A stretch of DNA of 64,000 nucleotides from Paracoccaceae bacterium Fryx2 (GCA_032334235.1 JAVSGI010000005.1:3172501-3236500); one strand, 5' to 3'. Counted from the first letter of the stretch, positions 29,009 to 38,358 are shown. Translations and numbers: made by a program. The notes: a model not told the origin generated them from the letters alone.

Positions 29009-29389
29009 TCAGGCGGTGTCGCGCGCAAGGATCCCGGCAGCTGCTAATTGGCTGATTTTGGTGGTGATCTTGGCAGCGTCATCGACGGTGGCGTCGTATG
29101 CGAGCGCCGCCCGCGAGACGATGGCAGGGCCGCGCGCGACGACGATGCCCGTCGCATCGGCCAGTGTGGCGTCGACGGCGTAGAGCAGAACGGCGCTAGC
29201 TGTCTGCGCGCCATCGGTGCCGCCGCTGGTGGCCAGCTTGTATTTGGCGCTGGCTGTGATGCGGCCCAAGACCGAGCCGACCGGATAGGGCATGCCGGCC
29301 AGCAGCGTGATGGTCTCGCGGGTGTAGTTCGGGTTGACCTCGTACTTGAGGACATCGCCCATGGTGGGCGGCTGGGTCAGGACGGTCAT
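29009..29389 (-). CDS. phage head decoration protein (gpD-like)
   Basis: A 126-residue protein. MGDVLKYEVNPNYTRETITLLAG at the N terminus and the following GSVLGRITASAKYKL are typical of lambda gpD/head stabilisation proteins that trimerise on the capsid after expansion. Located between protease/scaffold and capsid genes, the canonical lambda position. Confidence 0.87.
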   Translation of the reverse strand: MTVLTQPPTMGDVLKYEVNPNYTRETITLLAGMPYPVGSVLGRITASAKYKLATSGGTDGAQTASAVLLYAVDATLADATGIVVARGPAIVSRAALAYDATVDDAAKITTKISQLAAAGILARDTA

Positions 29390-29423
29390 GTCGGGGATCC
29401 TTGTGATCAGGGGGGATACAGAA

Positions 29424-29453
29424 ATCCCCCGCCGGGCAGGTGCAGCGGGGGAT
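29424..29453 (-). terminator. hairpin between scaffold and decoration genes
   Basis: ATCCCCCGC (29424-29432) pairs with GCGGGGGAT (29445-29453) around a 12-nt loop. On the minus strand it falls after the protease stop and is followed by TTTC. It could attenuate transcription or protect the mRNA, adjusting the ratio of decoration and capsid proteins to upstream products. Confidence 0.5.
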
Positions 29454-29486
29454 CAGGTGGCAGGGTGTCAGAGGTGAGAGTGAGGC

Positions 29487-29960
29487 TCAGCCCTTTGCAC
29501 CTGCGGAGGCCGCGCGTTTTGCGGCGGCAACAATTGGACTTTCCGCAGCCTTGGGAAGCACAGGTGAGAGCGGTGCCGCCACGATATCGCGCGCATCGGC
29601 TGCAGCGGCCGCGCGCTGCAACACCAGTGAGCGCAAAGCCTCGGGCGTGGTGCCATCGCGCATCGCCTTTGCTGCATCAATGGCGATGCCAAGCCGTCCG
29701 GCCTGTGCCGCAATCTCGGCGACCTCCGCCGCCGCCTCGCGCAGTTGTGCCGATAGCGCGGCCAGATTGCCCGGCTGCGCTTTGGCTGAGACAGCCGGTA
29801 CAGGTGCCGCAGGTGGCGTGGCCGGGATGGCAGGTTGATCATCAGCGGCATCGGAATGGCCATCCTGCGGGATTGCTGCCTCATCGGCAGCATCCTCAAG
29901 CAGGGTATCTTCCTGATTATTTTCCGTATTGCTGTTTGGGTTATCTGTTCCGTTGGCCAT
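29487..29960 (-). CDS. putative nested scaffold protein (Nu3-like), internal start
   Basis: An in-frame ATG at 29960 inside the protease gene is preceded by AGAGAAGG at a good distance and would give a 157-residue acidic protein starting MANGTDNPNSNTENNQ. In lambda, the scaffold Nu3 is made from an internal start in gene C in the same way. Predicted from sequence arrangement only. Confidence 0.5.
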   Translation of the reverse strand: MANGTDNPNSNTENNQEDTLLEDAADEAAIPQDGHSDAADDQPAIPATPPAAPVPAVSAKAQPGNLAALSAQLREAAAEVAEIAAQAGRLGIAIDAAKAMRDGTTPEALRSLVLQRAAAAADARDIVAAPLSPVLPKAAESPIVAAAKRAASAGAKG

Positions 29961-30947
29961 GTGTGCCTTCTCTTTCGGTTGGGTTGGTTTGCGGGAATGG
30001 GGTGCTGCCACGCGCCTTGCGTGCGCGGGTGCGAGGGTTGGGTTGTTTGCCACGCGCTGCCGGAAGGCGGCAAAGCCGCGCTGCATATCGATGACCTCAT
30101 CGGCGAGACCTGCGGCGACGGCGTCTGCCCCGCGGTAGGTGGCGGCTTCGGTCGCGATGGCGGCCTCCTGGCTCAACCGTCCCGCGCGCCCCGCCGCGAC
30201 GGTCTCAGTAAAGAGGAACCGCAGCACATCGATTTCACGCTGGATGTCATTATGGACTGCGTCAGGCAGGGGCGCGTAGGGATTGGCATCCACCTTGTGG
30301 GATCCTGCATGGATCAGCGTAACGCGCACCCCGTCTTGATCCAGCTGACCGCTGAGATCAGCATGCATGACGACAACGCCGATGCTGCCGACGGCTCCGG
30401 TGCGGGGCAGCAAGATGCGGTCGGCCTGGCTGGCCAGCGCGTACCCGGCTGAGAAGGCGTGTTCAGCCACAAAGGCCCAGACGGGTTTGGTGGCGCGAAC
30501 CGCACGAATGCGATCTGCAAGGTCAAATACCCCCGCAACTTCACCCCCAAAACTGTCAATTTCCAACGCAAGGCCGCGCACGGAAGGATCAGTGGCCGCC
30601 GCCTCGATTTGGGCAGTGATCCCCTCATAGCTGGTCTGGCCCGAGGACTGTCCAATCCAGCCCCCGCGGTGGATCAGCACGCCGGAGATCTCGATCACGG
30701 CGATGCCATCAACGACTGGGTACAGGGCGTCACTATGCTGGCCAAAGCCCTCGGCAAGGCCACCCGCCAGAATACTGGCGCGCGCTGTTGGCATGGGGGT
30801 GCTTTCCAACGCGAAGCCTTGATCCAGCGTTTCGACTTGGCGCCCAAGGATGCGTGGCCCAAGACCGGACAAAAACGCCATGGCTTTGGAGGGCTCAACC
30901 AGCAGCGGCGTATTGAAGGCGCGCGCAGCAATGCGGGCGTGGAACAT
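29487..30947 (-). CDS. phage S49-family head maturation protease with scaffold region
   Basis: A 486-residue protein like lambda gpC. Residues about 70-290 are a ClpP-fold S49 peptidase: EIDSFGGEVAGVFDLAD, then FVAEHAFSAGYALASQADRI with the likely nucleophile Ser. From about residue 330 the sequence becomes acidic and low-complexity (DAADEAAIPQDGHSD...) and resembles a scaffold. It overlaps the portal gene by 1 bp. The protease should cleave scaffold and portal within the procapsid. Confidence 0.88.
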   Translation of the reverse strand: MFHARIAARAFNTPLLVEPSKAMAFLSGLGPRILGRQVETLDQGFALESTPMPTARASILAGGLAEGFGQHSDALYPVVDGIAVIEISGVLIHRGGWIGQSSGQTSYEGITAQIEAAATDPSVRGLALEIDSFGGEVAGVFDLADRIRAVRATKPVWAFVAEHAFSAGYALASQADRILLPRTGAVGSIGVVVMHADLSGQLDQDGVRVTLIHAGSHKVDANPYAPLPDAVHNDIQREIDVLRFLFTETVAAGRAGRLSQEAAIATEAATYRGADAVAAGLADEVIDMQRGFAAFRQRVANNPTLAPAHARRVAAPHSRKPTQPKEKAHMANGTDNPNSNTENNQEDTLLEDAADEAAIPQDGHSDAADDQPAIPATPPAAPVPAVSAKAQPGNLAALSAQLREAAAEVAEIAAQAGRLGIAIDAAKAMRDGTTPEALRSLVLQRAAAAADARDIVAAPLSPVLPKAAESPIVAAAKRAASAGAKG

Positions 30948-32455
30948 CAGGTCTGGTCCTCAGGGTTGCGCGGGCGGCCCGCGTCATCGGTTTCATCTGT
31001 CTGGTCGGTGTCGTCGTCTTCGTCCCCATCCGGGCCCGTCAAAGCCTGTACACCTTGTGCGGGCGAGCCGGGGCGGCGAAAGTCGAGGCCGAGTAATCGC
31101 TCGCGTGCGCGCTCAGCCGCGATTTCGCGGTCGACCTGTTCTGCGTCGTAGCCACGCTCAGCGATGGCTTGGCTACGCGATTTGAGGCCTGCCTCGATCT
31201 GAGCAATCTCGGCATTGGCATCCTTCAGGGGATCGACCCAATCCCACTTGGTGGGTAGCCAGTTGGCCGCCAGCAGGCGTGACCGGTCGGCCTCATAGCC
31301 GGGAAGGTCCAGTGCGCCGGACATTACGGCGGCATCCATCCAGCGCGCATAAATCGGTCGGCACAGCTGATAGACCATCACCGAGTGCTGCCAGGCCGAG
31401 ACGCGGCGTCTAAATTCTATCAGCGCCAAGCGCGAGTTCGAGAAGTTCCCCTTCACCATGTCATTGGTCAGATAAGGATAAGGAATGCCCAGCGCCGAGG
31501 CGACCTGCAGCAGCGTGCGGTATTGGAACGGCTCGTAGGTTGCCCCTGAATCTGCAGGCTGGCCCACGGTCACATCTTCGCCTGGATCCAAACGCACGAC
31601 CTGGCCGGGGCTGATCTCAAACCCGCCCAGCATGTCGTCATCCTCGGACGGCAGCAGGGGGTTTTCTGGCGCGGGCGAGGTGACGAACATCGCATACATC
31701 GCCGCCACCTTTTTGCGGTCCAGCTCGGCATCGTCATACTGGTCGAGCAGAAACAATTTCACGATGGCGGGTGCCAGCTTTGAGACCCCGCGCAGCTGGC
31801 CGCCTTCGACCGGGTCAATCACATGGATCACCTCAGAGGCAGGCACCCGCACGATTTCCCCTGCAAGCCCCGGATCGGTGCTGTCGCCCGGGTGGCGGCG
31901 AAAGAAATGGTAGGCCACGCGCCGCCCGATCCGGTCGAACTCGATGCCTTGGCGGATGGCATTGCCAGCAGCGGAAACGCTGGTCAGTTCCAATGGTAGC
32001 ATTTCGGCGGGCAGCATCTGCAGCTGGACGGGCACGCTCAGGCCGTCGCCCGCGCGCCGTGGGCGAAAGCGAAAGAACACCTCGCCCGCAAGGAAGACCT
32101 CTCGCGCCGCGCGGCGCTGGAGCCCGTAGAAATCGGTCAGACCTTCGCTGTCAGCCTCATCCGTCCAGGCCAACCAAAGGCGCTGCAGCTCTTCCTTGTG
32201 CGCTGCGTCTGCAATCTGCGAGATCGGTTTGATCCCATCGCCCACGGTATTTGCAGCCCAGCTTTCAACAGCATTGGCCGCATAGCCGTTGTTGCGCACC
32301 AACCAGCGGGCGCGTGCAGTGATATCGGGCCCTGACGCCGCGATCAGCGCATTCACATGCGCGCGCGTCGCCTGGAATCCGCGCAGACGGCGGTGATGCT
32401 GGCCTGCATCAAAGCCACCGACAAAGGCCCCGAGACGCTGCCGCCAGTTCATCAC
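30947..32455 (-). CDS. phage portal protein (lambda gpB family)
   Basis: A 502-residue protein. ARWLVRNNGYAANAVESWAANTVGDGI and IEFDRIGRRVAYHFFRRHPGD are lambda-type portal signatures, with a charged, disordered C terminus. Forms the dodecameric DNA channel at one capsid vertex. Overlaps gpW-like and protease genes by a few bases. Confidence 0.93.
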   Translation of the reverse strand: MMNWRQRLGAFVGGFDAGQHHRRLRGFQATRAHVNALIAASGPDITARARWLVRNNGYAANAVESWAANTVGDGIKPISQIADAAHKEELQRLWLAWTDEADSEGLTDFYGLQRRAAREVFLAGEVFFRFRPRRAGDGLSVPVQLQMLPAEMLPLELTSVSAAGNAIRQGIEFDRIGRRVAYHFFRRHPGDSTDPGLAGEIVRVPASEVIHVIDPVEGGQLRGVSKLAPAIVKLFLLDQYDDAELDRKKVAAMYAMFVTSPAPENPLLPSEDDDMLGGFEISPGQVVRLDPGEDVTVGQPADSGATYEPFQYRTLLQVASALGIPYPYLTNDMVKGNFSNSRLALIEFRRRVSAWQHSVMVYQLCRPIYARWMDAAVMSGALDLPGYEADRSRLLAANWLPTKWDWVDPLKDANAEIAQIEAGLKSRSQAIAERGYDAEQVDREIAAERARERLLGLDFRRPGSPAQGVQALTGPDGDEDDDTDQTDETDDAGRPRNPEDQT

Positions 32456-32661
32456 AGGTCCTTTACGGCATGGGGGCGAGAGATGCGCCCAGCGCCGCGC
32501 TCGGCCTTTGCGATGCGCCGTTCGATATCGAAGACAGCGGCCGCCAATTCAGCGTCGGTGCCATAGGTCAGGGTCTTGCCATCATAGCTCACAGAGCGCG
32601 TGCCGCTGTACCGCGCCGCCAGCAACGCGCTGTGGCGGGATTTGAGATCATCGAGGGTCAT
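32452..32661 (-). CDS. gpW-like head-tail joining protein
   Basis: A 69-residue protein, similar in size and position to lambda gpW (between terminase large subunit and portal). DLKSRHSALLAARYSGTRSV and ELAAAVFDIERRIAKAE give the helix-beta-helix pattern of the family. It would sit below the portal after packaging. Confidence 0.8.
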   Translation of the reverse strand: MTLDDLKSRHSALLAARYSGTRSVSYDGKTLTYGTDAELAAAVFDIERRIAKAERGAGRISRPHAVKDL

Positions 32662-32664
32662 AGG

Positions 32665-34719
32665 TCATTCCATGTATTTTGGCGTGCTTACCCGCCAACC
32701 GCGCTTGCGGGGGGCGGCAATCCTTCCGGCTTGAGGCTCGGACGGTGTGTCAGTGTCGGCTTTGGCGGCCGCCGTGATCGTCTCAACCCCGGCCTGTTTC
32801 TCGAGCTGCCGCCACATCCGTTCATCGAAGCGGTCAGCACCGAGGATCCAGACAGCGGCCCGGGCGTACACCCGGGCGTCCAGCGCCTCATTGCGTTCGC
32901 GCATCTTTTGCCATTCCTGGCGCGCGTAGCCCCGCTTGTTACGGATCGTGACGAGCTGCTCGGCCACCAGCTGCTTTAGCCATTCGCTGTCAGCCCAGTC
33001 CGGCAGGTGGATCGTGCCCGCTGGATTTGACACGCCACTGGCGCGGTCTTCATCATTGGGCCGCTCCAGCCGGAGATAGCGATAGGTCTCCGCCTTGAAG
33101 GTCGCCGTGGCCACCGTCCAGAGCCGTGCGCCGCGCTTGAGCTTTCGTCCATTCACGGTCGCATCAACGAAGGTCGGCCCTGAGACCGGCGTTGTGCGGT
33201 TGAAGCCTTCCATGCCTTTGACAGGAGCCACCTGTGCGATGCCTTGGATGCGGGCCCAAGCGTAGACGGCTGCCGTTTCATACCCGGTGTCGATTGCCAG
33301 CTTTGCCAGGGGCATGACCGCACCGTGTTCATGCACCCAAGTTTTGCCCAAAAGTGCCGTCAGTTTGTCCCAGCACGCGGGATCATCTGGCCCGCCAGAG
33401 ATCACGACGTGATCGACAAGCCAACTTTCCAGGCCACGGCCCCAGGCCCAAACATCGACCTCGATGCGATCCTTCTGCACGTCCGCCCCAGCGGTCAGAA
33501 ACAGTCCCCGCGCTGGGATCTGGGCCACGAACGTCTCGCGCCGATCTGCGAGGCGCTGCCATTCCGGTGCGTCGCCACTCTCGACCCATGTTTCACCCAG
33601 CAGGGTGTTGCGCGCCGCGCGCAGCATCTCGTCGGATCCTTGGGCCGCCAGCCAGTCACGGGCGATCTGTTCCCAGCTTTTCCAGCCAATCGGCGAATAA
33701 AGCGCCGAGAGGTGGAACCCGATCGCGTTCGGGTTGGCTGACACAGCGGTGGCGCGCCACTCACCGCGTGCGAGCAGTTCGGTCTTGTGATGCTCGGCGA
33801 TGGGCTTCTCGCAGCCTGCGCAATGATACATGGCCGTTTCTGGCTGCCCCTTGTCCCAGCGCAGCCGCTCGAACTGCAGCCATTGCCGATGGTCGCAATG
33901 CGGGCAGGGCACAAAATAACGCCGCCGAACAGAGGCCTCAAATTCCCGCTCGATACGCGACAGCCCCCGGATCGTCGGGGTCGAGACCATGAACACCTTG
34001 CGGCGATGCGCAAAGGTCGTCGTTCGAGCCTCGGCCAGCGTGACCGGATCGCCTTCCTCGTCTGCGGAGGCCGGATAGGCGTCAACCTCATCCAAAAACA
34101 CATACCGCGCGGGCATTGAGCGCAGGCCAGTGGCCGAGTTTGCCCCGGTCAACACCAGAATACCGCCAGGGAATTCCTTTGACAGCATCGAATTGCCCGC
34201 GTCCCGCGAGCGGGCCGGGCTCACCTTTTCCCGCAGCGCCGGGCTGTCCTCGATCAGCGGATCAATCCGACCCCGCGAGGTGCGTTTTGCCATCTCCAGA
34301 GTGGGTAGCACGGCGAGCATTGGCCCGGGCGCGTGGTGAATGACAAAGCCGATCCAGTTGTTGCCTGCTTCTGTGGCCCCAACCTGAGCGGCTTTCATGA
34401 AGCTGATCCGCTGCGCCGGGTGGCACGGCGACAGCGCGTCCATGATCTCGCGCAGATAGGGCGTGCGCGCCGTGCGGTATTGCCCGGGTTCTGCGGAGGC
34501 GCGGGACGATAGTTTGCGATGCGCATCGGCCCATTCCGATACCGTCAGGTCTGGATCGGGCCGCATCCCCTGACGCCAGATGCGCAGGATATCCTCAGCG
34601 CCATCAAAGCCGAGGTCGAGCCCCTCGGTTAGATCGCCGTCGTTCAGGCTGTGATCATGATCACCCTCATGCAAGCGAGACCCTGAGGTCTGCGAGGGCG
34701 GTAAGCTGCTCTCGGACAT
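32665..34719 (-). CDS. terminase large subunit (lambda gpA family)
   Basis: A 684-residue DNA-packaging motor. MKAAQVGATEAGNNWIGF is the ATPase Walker A region and YVFLDEVDAYP Walker B, both in the N-terminal third. A Cys-rich segment (CPHCDHRQW, CAGCEKPI) is conserved in the gpA family. The C-terminal nuclease includes LAIDTGYETAAVYAWA. Its start overlaps the small-subunit gene by 53 bp. Full length. Confidence 0.93.
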   Translation of the reverse strand: MSESSLPPSQTSGSRLHEGDHDHSLNDGDLTEGLDLGFDGAEDILRIWRQGMRPDPDLTVSEWADAHRKLSSRASAEPGQYRTARTPYLREIMDALSPCHPAQRISFMKAAQVGATEAGNNWIGFVIHHAPGPMLAVLPTLEMAKRTSRGRIDPLIEDSPALREKVSPARSRDAGNSMLSKEFPGGILVLTGANSATGLRSMPARYVFLDEVDAYPASADEEGDPVTLAEARTTTFAHRRKVFMVSTPTIRGLSRIEREFEASVRRRYFVPCPHCDHRQWLQFERLRWDKGQPETAMYHCAGCEKPIAEHHKTELLARGEWRATAVSANPNAIGFHLSALYSPIGWKSWEQIARDWLAAQGSDEMLRAARNTLLGETWVESGDAPEWQRLADRRETFVAQIPARGLFLTAGADVQKDRIEVDVWAWGRGLESWLVDHVVISGGPDDPACWDKLTALLGKTWVHEHGAVMPLAKLAIDTGYETAAVYAWARIQGIAQVAPVKGMEGFNRTTPVSGPTFVDATVNGRKLKRGARLWTVATATFKAETYRYLRLERPNDEDRASGVSNPAGTIHLPDWADSEWLKQLVAEQLVTIRNKRGYARQEWQKMRERNEALDARVYARAAVWILGADRFDERMWRQLEKQAGVETITAAAKADTDTPSEPQAGRIAAPRKRGWRVSTPKYME

Positions 34720-35224
34720 GGGTTTCCAGCACCCTTTGCAGGATCGCAGTTTCGATCGTCACGGGTGTGCCCTGCGCCTTCTCCATCTCTGCGGATAATT
34801 GTGCGGCCATCAGGGCTGCCACGCGGGTGGGCCAGGTGACCCAGACATCCCGCTCTTGACGGGCCAGGCGAAACACCAGCGCCTCTGCCCGGGCGCGATC
34901 GACCAGAGTTCCCTTTTTCTTTTGCAGTGACAGCTGGCGTTCCTGCGCTTGGTAGACCGTCAGCGCCGTGCGGGCTTTCAGATAGGACGTGCTGTCGCCC
35001 GGACCAGAGATGCTGCCGGTATCTGCGTTGCTTCCACCAGCCCCACCAAATCCACCCCGTGCGCGCATCTGTTGGTCGGGATCGGTCATAGCCCCGCGCC
35101 GCGCATTTGAAGCGGCAGCATTGATCGACCCGTCTGCAAACAGAACCAACCGTCCGGTTTTACGTGCTTTTTGCACGGCTCCGCGCGAGAGCTTGGAATG
35201 GTCGGCATAGGCGCGTTCAGACAT
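34667..35224 (-). CDS. terminase small subunit-like protein (Nu1 type)
   Basis: A 185-residue protein. The start MSERAYADHSKLSRGAVQKARKTG has the N-terminal helix-turn-helix that in lambda Nu1 binds cos; a Met three codons upstream is possible. The C-terminal part should contact the large subunit. First gene of the leftward head operon, and no other candidate small subunit is present. Confidence 0.8.
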   Translation of the reverse strand: MSERAYADHSKLSRGAVQKARKTGRLVLFADGSINAAASNARRGAMTDPDQQMRARGGFGGAGGSNADTGSISGPGDSTSYLKARTALTVYQAQERQLSLQKKKGTLVDRARAEALVFRLARQERDVWVTWPTRVAALMAAQLSAEMEKAQGTPVTIETAILQRVLETHVREQLTALADLRVSLA

Positions 35225-35392
35225 ACCTTCCATGGCGCTTTGATGATCCTCAACATATTGTATATAAACGAGAAAAAGTAATTATTTGAGTTGATTACAC
35301 TCCGCGATAGAGCGATGCATGGTTTCAAGAAACGGATGCATTGCGCACCGCCGCCACACCCCAACCCAACCCAACCCTGAAAGAGCAATATT
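35225..35392. promoter_or_regulatory. divergent promoter region of the head operon and small-gene operon
   Basis: About 170 bp between the leftward terminase gene and the rightward small genes. The AT-rich stretch near 35250-35285 (ACATATTGTATATAAACG) is the likeliest promoter or cos-proximal control site. The exact -10/-35 boxes and any cos site could not be fixed. Confidence 0.4.
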
Positions 35393-35611
35393 ATGACCGC
35401 CACCACCACCATCCGCATCGATCACGCTGTTCTGCCAGACCAGTTCGACCGCTCGCGCCCAAACGCTGTCGCCGAGGCCATTGAAGCCGCGTTGCGCGAG
35501 AGCGGGATCAACGCTGAGGCCTCAGACGTTATTTACCATCTCAAGATTGAGCTGCCGACCACCCAGCTTGCAGCTGCCAGCACAGTGCTGGCCAGCTTGC
35601 AGCTGATCTGA
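35393..35611 (+). CDS. small phage protein of unknown function
   Basis: A 72-residue frame, MTATTTIRIDHAVLPDQFDRSRP, with GAAAGAG upstream of the ATG. Mixed alpha/beta composition, no known motif. First of four small rightward genes between the terminase and the ISNCY element; their spacing of 12 to 94 bp or slight overlap suggests one transcript. Confidence 0.55.
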   Translation: MTATTTIRIDHAVLPDQFDRSRPNAVAEAIEAALRESGINAEASDVIYHLKIELPTTQLAAASTVLASLQLI

Positions 35612-35623
35612 GGAAGGCCAACC

Positions 35624-35914
35624 ATGAGCACCCGCGCGCAAATTGCCATTCAGACCGGGCCCGACGCATGGGCGCATATCTATGTCCATTACGATGGCTA
35701 TCCCTCGCACATGCTGCCAGCCCTCGCGCATTGGACGTCCAATGACATCCTCGCCGCTCAAGAAATCCGGCAAGTCAAACCGGACGCGCTGAATTGTTTT
35801 GATCCGCCGCGCGCGCCGCGCAGTCTCGATCGACCCACCTGCGAGATGTCCCACCTCTATGTTTGGCAAGGTGGGGCGTGGGTCAATCTGACCCCTCAGG
35901 ATCGACAATTATAA
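35624..35914 (+). CDS. conserved small phage protein
   Basis: A 96-residue protein: MSTRAQIAIQTGPDAWAHIYVHYDGYPSHMLPALA. The phrase VHYDGYPSHM recurs in hypothetical proteins of phages and mobile elements, where the function is not established. GAGGAAGG precedes the ATG. No membrane segment or catalytic motif. Confidence 0.65.
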   Translation: MSTRAQIAIQTGPDAWAHIYVHYDGYPSHMLPALAHWTSNDILAAQEIRQVKPDALNCFDPPRAPRSLDRPTCEMSHLYVWQGGAWVNLTPQDRQL

Positions 35915-36008
35915 AGCCATAAGATTGCTTTGATTTACCTACGACAATCTCAGCTCCAGAGCGATGGTTGTCACAGGAAACGATGTAATTCACCCCAAGG
36001 AGCCCGCC

Positions 36009-36236
36009 ATGACCACCCGCCGTGCCACCGACAATTCCAAAGCCTTAGACGCTTTCATGACAACCAAGCTCCAGATCGACGCAATGCTGGAGCGGCTGCA
36101 GGCCCTGAGTGACGGCCATTTCAACACCCACGCCGACGAGATTAACTGGGGCGATGTCGGGACCCTAAACCACTACGCCAGCCTGCTGCGCCGGATTACT
36201 GACCGCGCCTTCAAGGAGGGCGAACATGTCGCTTGA
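36009..36236 (+). CDS. small phage protein of unknown function
   Basis: A 75-residue, mainly helical protein starting MTTRRATDNSKALDAFMTTK, with AAGGAG before the ATG at 36009. Overlaps the DUF3489 gene by 11 bp, suggesting coupled translation. No recognised domain. Confidence 0.55.
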   Translation: MTTRRATDNSKALDAFMTTKLQIDAMLERLQALSDGHFNTHADEINWGDVGTLNHYASLLRRITDRAFKEGEHVA

Positions 36237-36810
36237 TCCCACCCAGCGCCACCAAATCAAACAGGACCCCGCTTTGACAAAACTCACCGACACCCAAACT
36301 ATTATCCTCAGCGCCGGGGCCCAGCGCCCCGACAACATCGCTCTGCCGCTGCCCAAAGGGCTTCATGGTGCGGCGGCGAAGATGGCTGTCACCAAGATGA
36401 TCGCACACGGTTGGCTGCAAGAGGTCGACGCCAACCTGCGCCAGTGTGAACCGCTTTGGCGCGAGACCGGCGATGGCCAGGGCACCACGTTGATCGCAAC
36501 CGCAGCAGGCCTCAAGGTCATCGGGATCGAGCCTTGGGGTTCCGGTCCCGTAGCGACCGACACGCCCGGGCCAAAGGCGCGCACACCGCGCACCGGTACC
36601 AAGCATGCCGCAATGATCGACATGCTGTCCCGCCCGGAAGGCGCTACCGTCGAAGAACTCTCAGTCGTTACTCAGTGGATGGGTCACACTGTCAGGGGAG
36701 CGATCTCCGGTACCCTGAAGAAGAGACTGGGGCTGGTCATTGCATCCTCAAAAGATGATCGGCGCGGGCGCGTTTACCGATTGGCAAATTATGCGTCAGG
36801 TGCTGTGTAG
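36226..36810 (+). CDS. DUF3489-domain protein
   Basis: A 194-residue protein. The C-terminal part (GTKHAAMIDMLSRPEGATVEELSVVTQWMGHTVRGAISG) is the DUF3489 winged-helix-like domain common in alphaproteobacterial phages and plasmids. The gene ends inside the ISNCY element: the IS changes the natural ending AAAF-stop to AV-stop, so function is probably kept. Confidence 0.8.
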   Translation: MSLDPTQRHQIKQDPALTKLTDTQTIILSAGAQRPDNIALPLPKGLHGAAAKMAVTKMIAHGWLQEVDANLRQCEPLWRETGDGQGTTLIATAAGLKVIGIEPWGSGPVATDTPGPKARTPRTGTKHAAMIDMLSRPEGATVEELSVVTQWMGHTVRGAISGTLKKRLGLVIASSKDDRRGRVYRLANYASGAV

Positions 36811-38358
36811 CCGCAAAGCGATAATGTCACCCCTGTGCAATTCAGGAATGTCACTCTCTTGTTCAAACGAGCAACGGGAGATCGGACATGGGATGGGTGA
36901 TGATGAGCGAGCGCGAGTTAAATCGCATTGAGGTGTTGGCGCAGGTCGATGACGGGCGTTTGAGCGTTCAGAACGGCGCGAACATGTTGGATGTCACGAA
37001 GCGGCAATTGTTTCGGTTGCTGAAGCGATACCGAACCGAAGGCGCGCCTGCGATCCGCCACAAAGCCCGCGGCAAAGCTCCGAACAACAAGATCCATCAG
37101 GCGAAGCGTGACTATGCTGTGGCTCTGGTCAAAGAGAACTACGCAGATTTTGGGCCGACATTGGCCACTGAGATGTTGGCGGATCACCACGGATTCAAGG
37201 TCTCTCGCGAGACGCTGCGCAAGTGGATGACCGACGATGGTTTATGGCTGTCGCGCAAACAACGGCGGACATTCCATCAGCCCAGATCACGACGGGAATG
37301 CTTTGGCGAGCTGGTTCAAATCGACGGTTCTGATCATCGCTGGTTCGAGGATCGGGCCAGTCCTTGCACTCTGCTTGTCTTCATTGATGACGCGACCAGC
37401 ATGTTGATGGAGCTGCGGTTTGTTCAATCGGAAAGCACGTTCAGCTACTTCACCGCGCTGGAGAGCTACCTGCTTAAACACGGTCGCCCCGTTGCGTTTT
37501 ACAGTGACAAACACACGGTGTTCCGCGTCTCAAAACCCAACCAACACATGACCGGTATGACCCAGTTTGGGCGTGCATTAGCCGAGCTAAACATCGAGAT
37601 TCTATGCGCAAACAGCTCTCAGGCCAAAGGTCGCGTCGAACGGGCAAACCGCACATTGCAGGACCGGCTAGTGAAAGAGCTGCGCCTTGCAGGCATCTCA
37701 AACATGGATGAAGGCAACGCATTCCTGCCGGGGTTCACGGAGCGCTTCAACGCTAAGTTTGCAAAGGCCCCTGCCAAGTCAAACGACCTGCATCGCGCGC
37801 TGAACATCGAACCGGATCGACTGAGCGAGGTCTTCTGTTTGCGTGACCAACGTCATGTGACCAAAGATCTGATGCTGAAGTACGACCGCAAACGCATTAA
37901 GTTGGAGATCAATGAGCTGACGCGCGGCCTCGTTGGCAAATACGTTGACGTCTATGAGTATGGCAGTGGGCGTATTCAGGTGCGTGCCAACGGCGTTGTC
38001 CTGCCCCATACGATCCTAAACCTTGAACGCCGGATCACACACGCAGCTATCACAGAGAACAAGCGGCTCAGCGCTGTTCTTGAACATATCAAAACCGAAC
38101 AGGACAAAGCCCCGCCAAAGGTGATGATCAAACCAGTAAGCGCTAAGAATGGTTACGTGAAGACGGGGCGACGCCCACCTGGAGGCCCGTCTAAGATGGA
38201 GCCATACTACGCCCGCAAGCGCGCAGAACGAGAGGCACGCGCAGCCAGCCAAGGCTCCGATATTTGAGGTCTACGCCCTGTCAGGCTGCGCTACCATCAG
38301 CGCCCAAGGTGACATTTCTACTTTGCGCAATCGGTGACATTTCAGCTTTGCGTTTACA
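36806..38358 (+). mobile_element. ISNCY-type (IS1202/ISDol1-like) insertion sequence
   Basis: 1553 bp with inverted ends: TGTAGCCGCAAAGCGATA on the left and TGTAAACGCAAAGCTGAA on the right (reverse complement). Each end carries two copies of an AATGTCAC box (transposase binding sites). A 5-bp target duplication TGCTG lies at 36801-36805 and 38359-38363. Inserted in the overlap of two convergent genes. Confidence 0.9.
36903..38267 (+). CDS. ISNCY-family transposase
   Basis: A 454-residue DDE transposase. An N-terminal helix-turn-helix (LSVQNGANMLDVTKRQLFRLL) is followed by an integrase core with VQIDGSDHRWFED, FIDDATSMLMEL and SSQAKGRVERANRTLQDRL, giving the D, D and E residues. Basic C terminus. 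ATG at 36903 preferred over 36888. Confidence 0.92.
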   Translation: MSERELNRIEVLAQVDDGRLSVQNGANMLDVTKRQLFRLLKRYRTEGAPAIRHKARGKAPNNKIHQAKRDYAVALVKENYADFGPTLATEMLADHHGFKVSRETLRKWMTDDGLWLSRKQRRTFHQPRSRRECFGELVQIDGSDHRWFEDRASPCTLLVFIDDATSMLMELRFVQSESTFSYFTALESYLLKHGRPVAFYSDKHTVFRVSKPNQHMTGMTQFGRALAELNIEILCANSSQAKGRVERANRTLQDRLVKELRLAGISNMDEGNAFLPGFTERFNAKFAKAPAKSNDLHRALNIEPDRLSEVFCLRDQRHVTKDLMLKYDRKRIKLEINELTRGLVGKYVDVYEYGSGRIQVRANGVVLPHTILNLERRITHAAITENKRLSAVLEHIKTEQDKAPPKVMIKPVSAKNGYVKTGRRPPGGPSKMEPYYARKRAEREARAASQGSDI

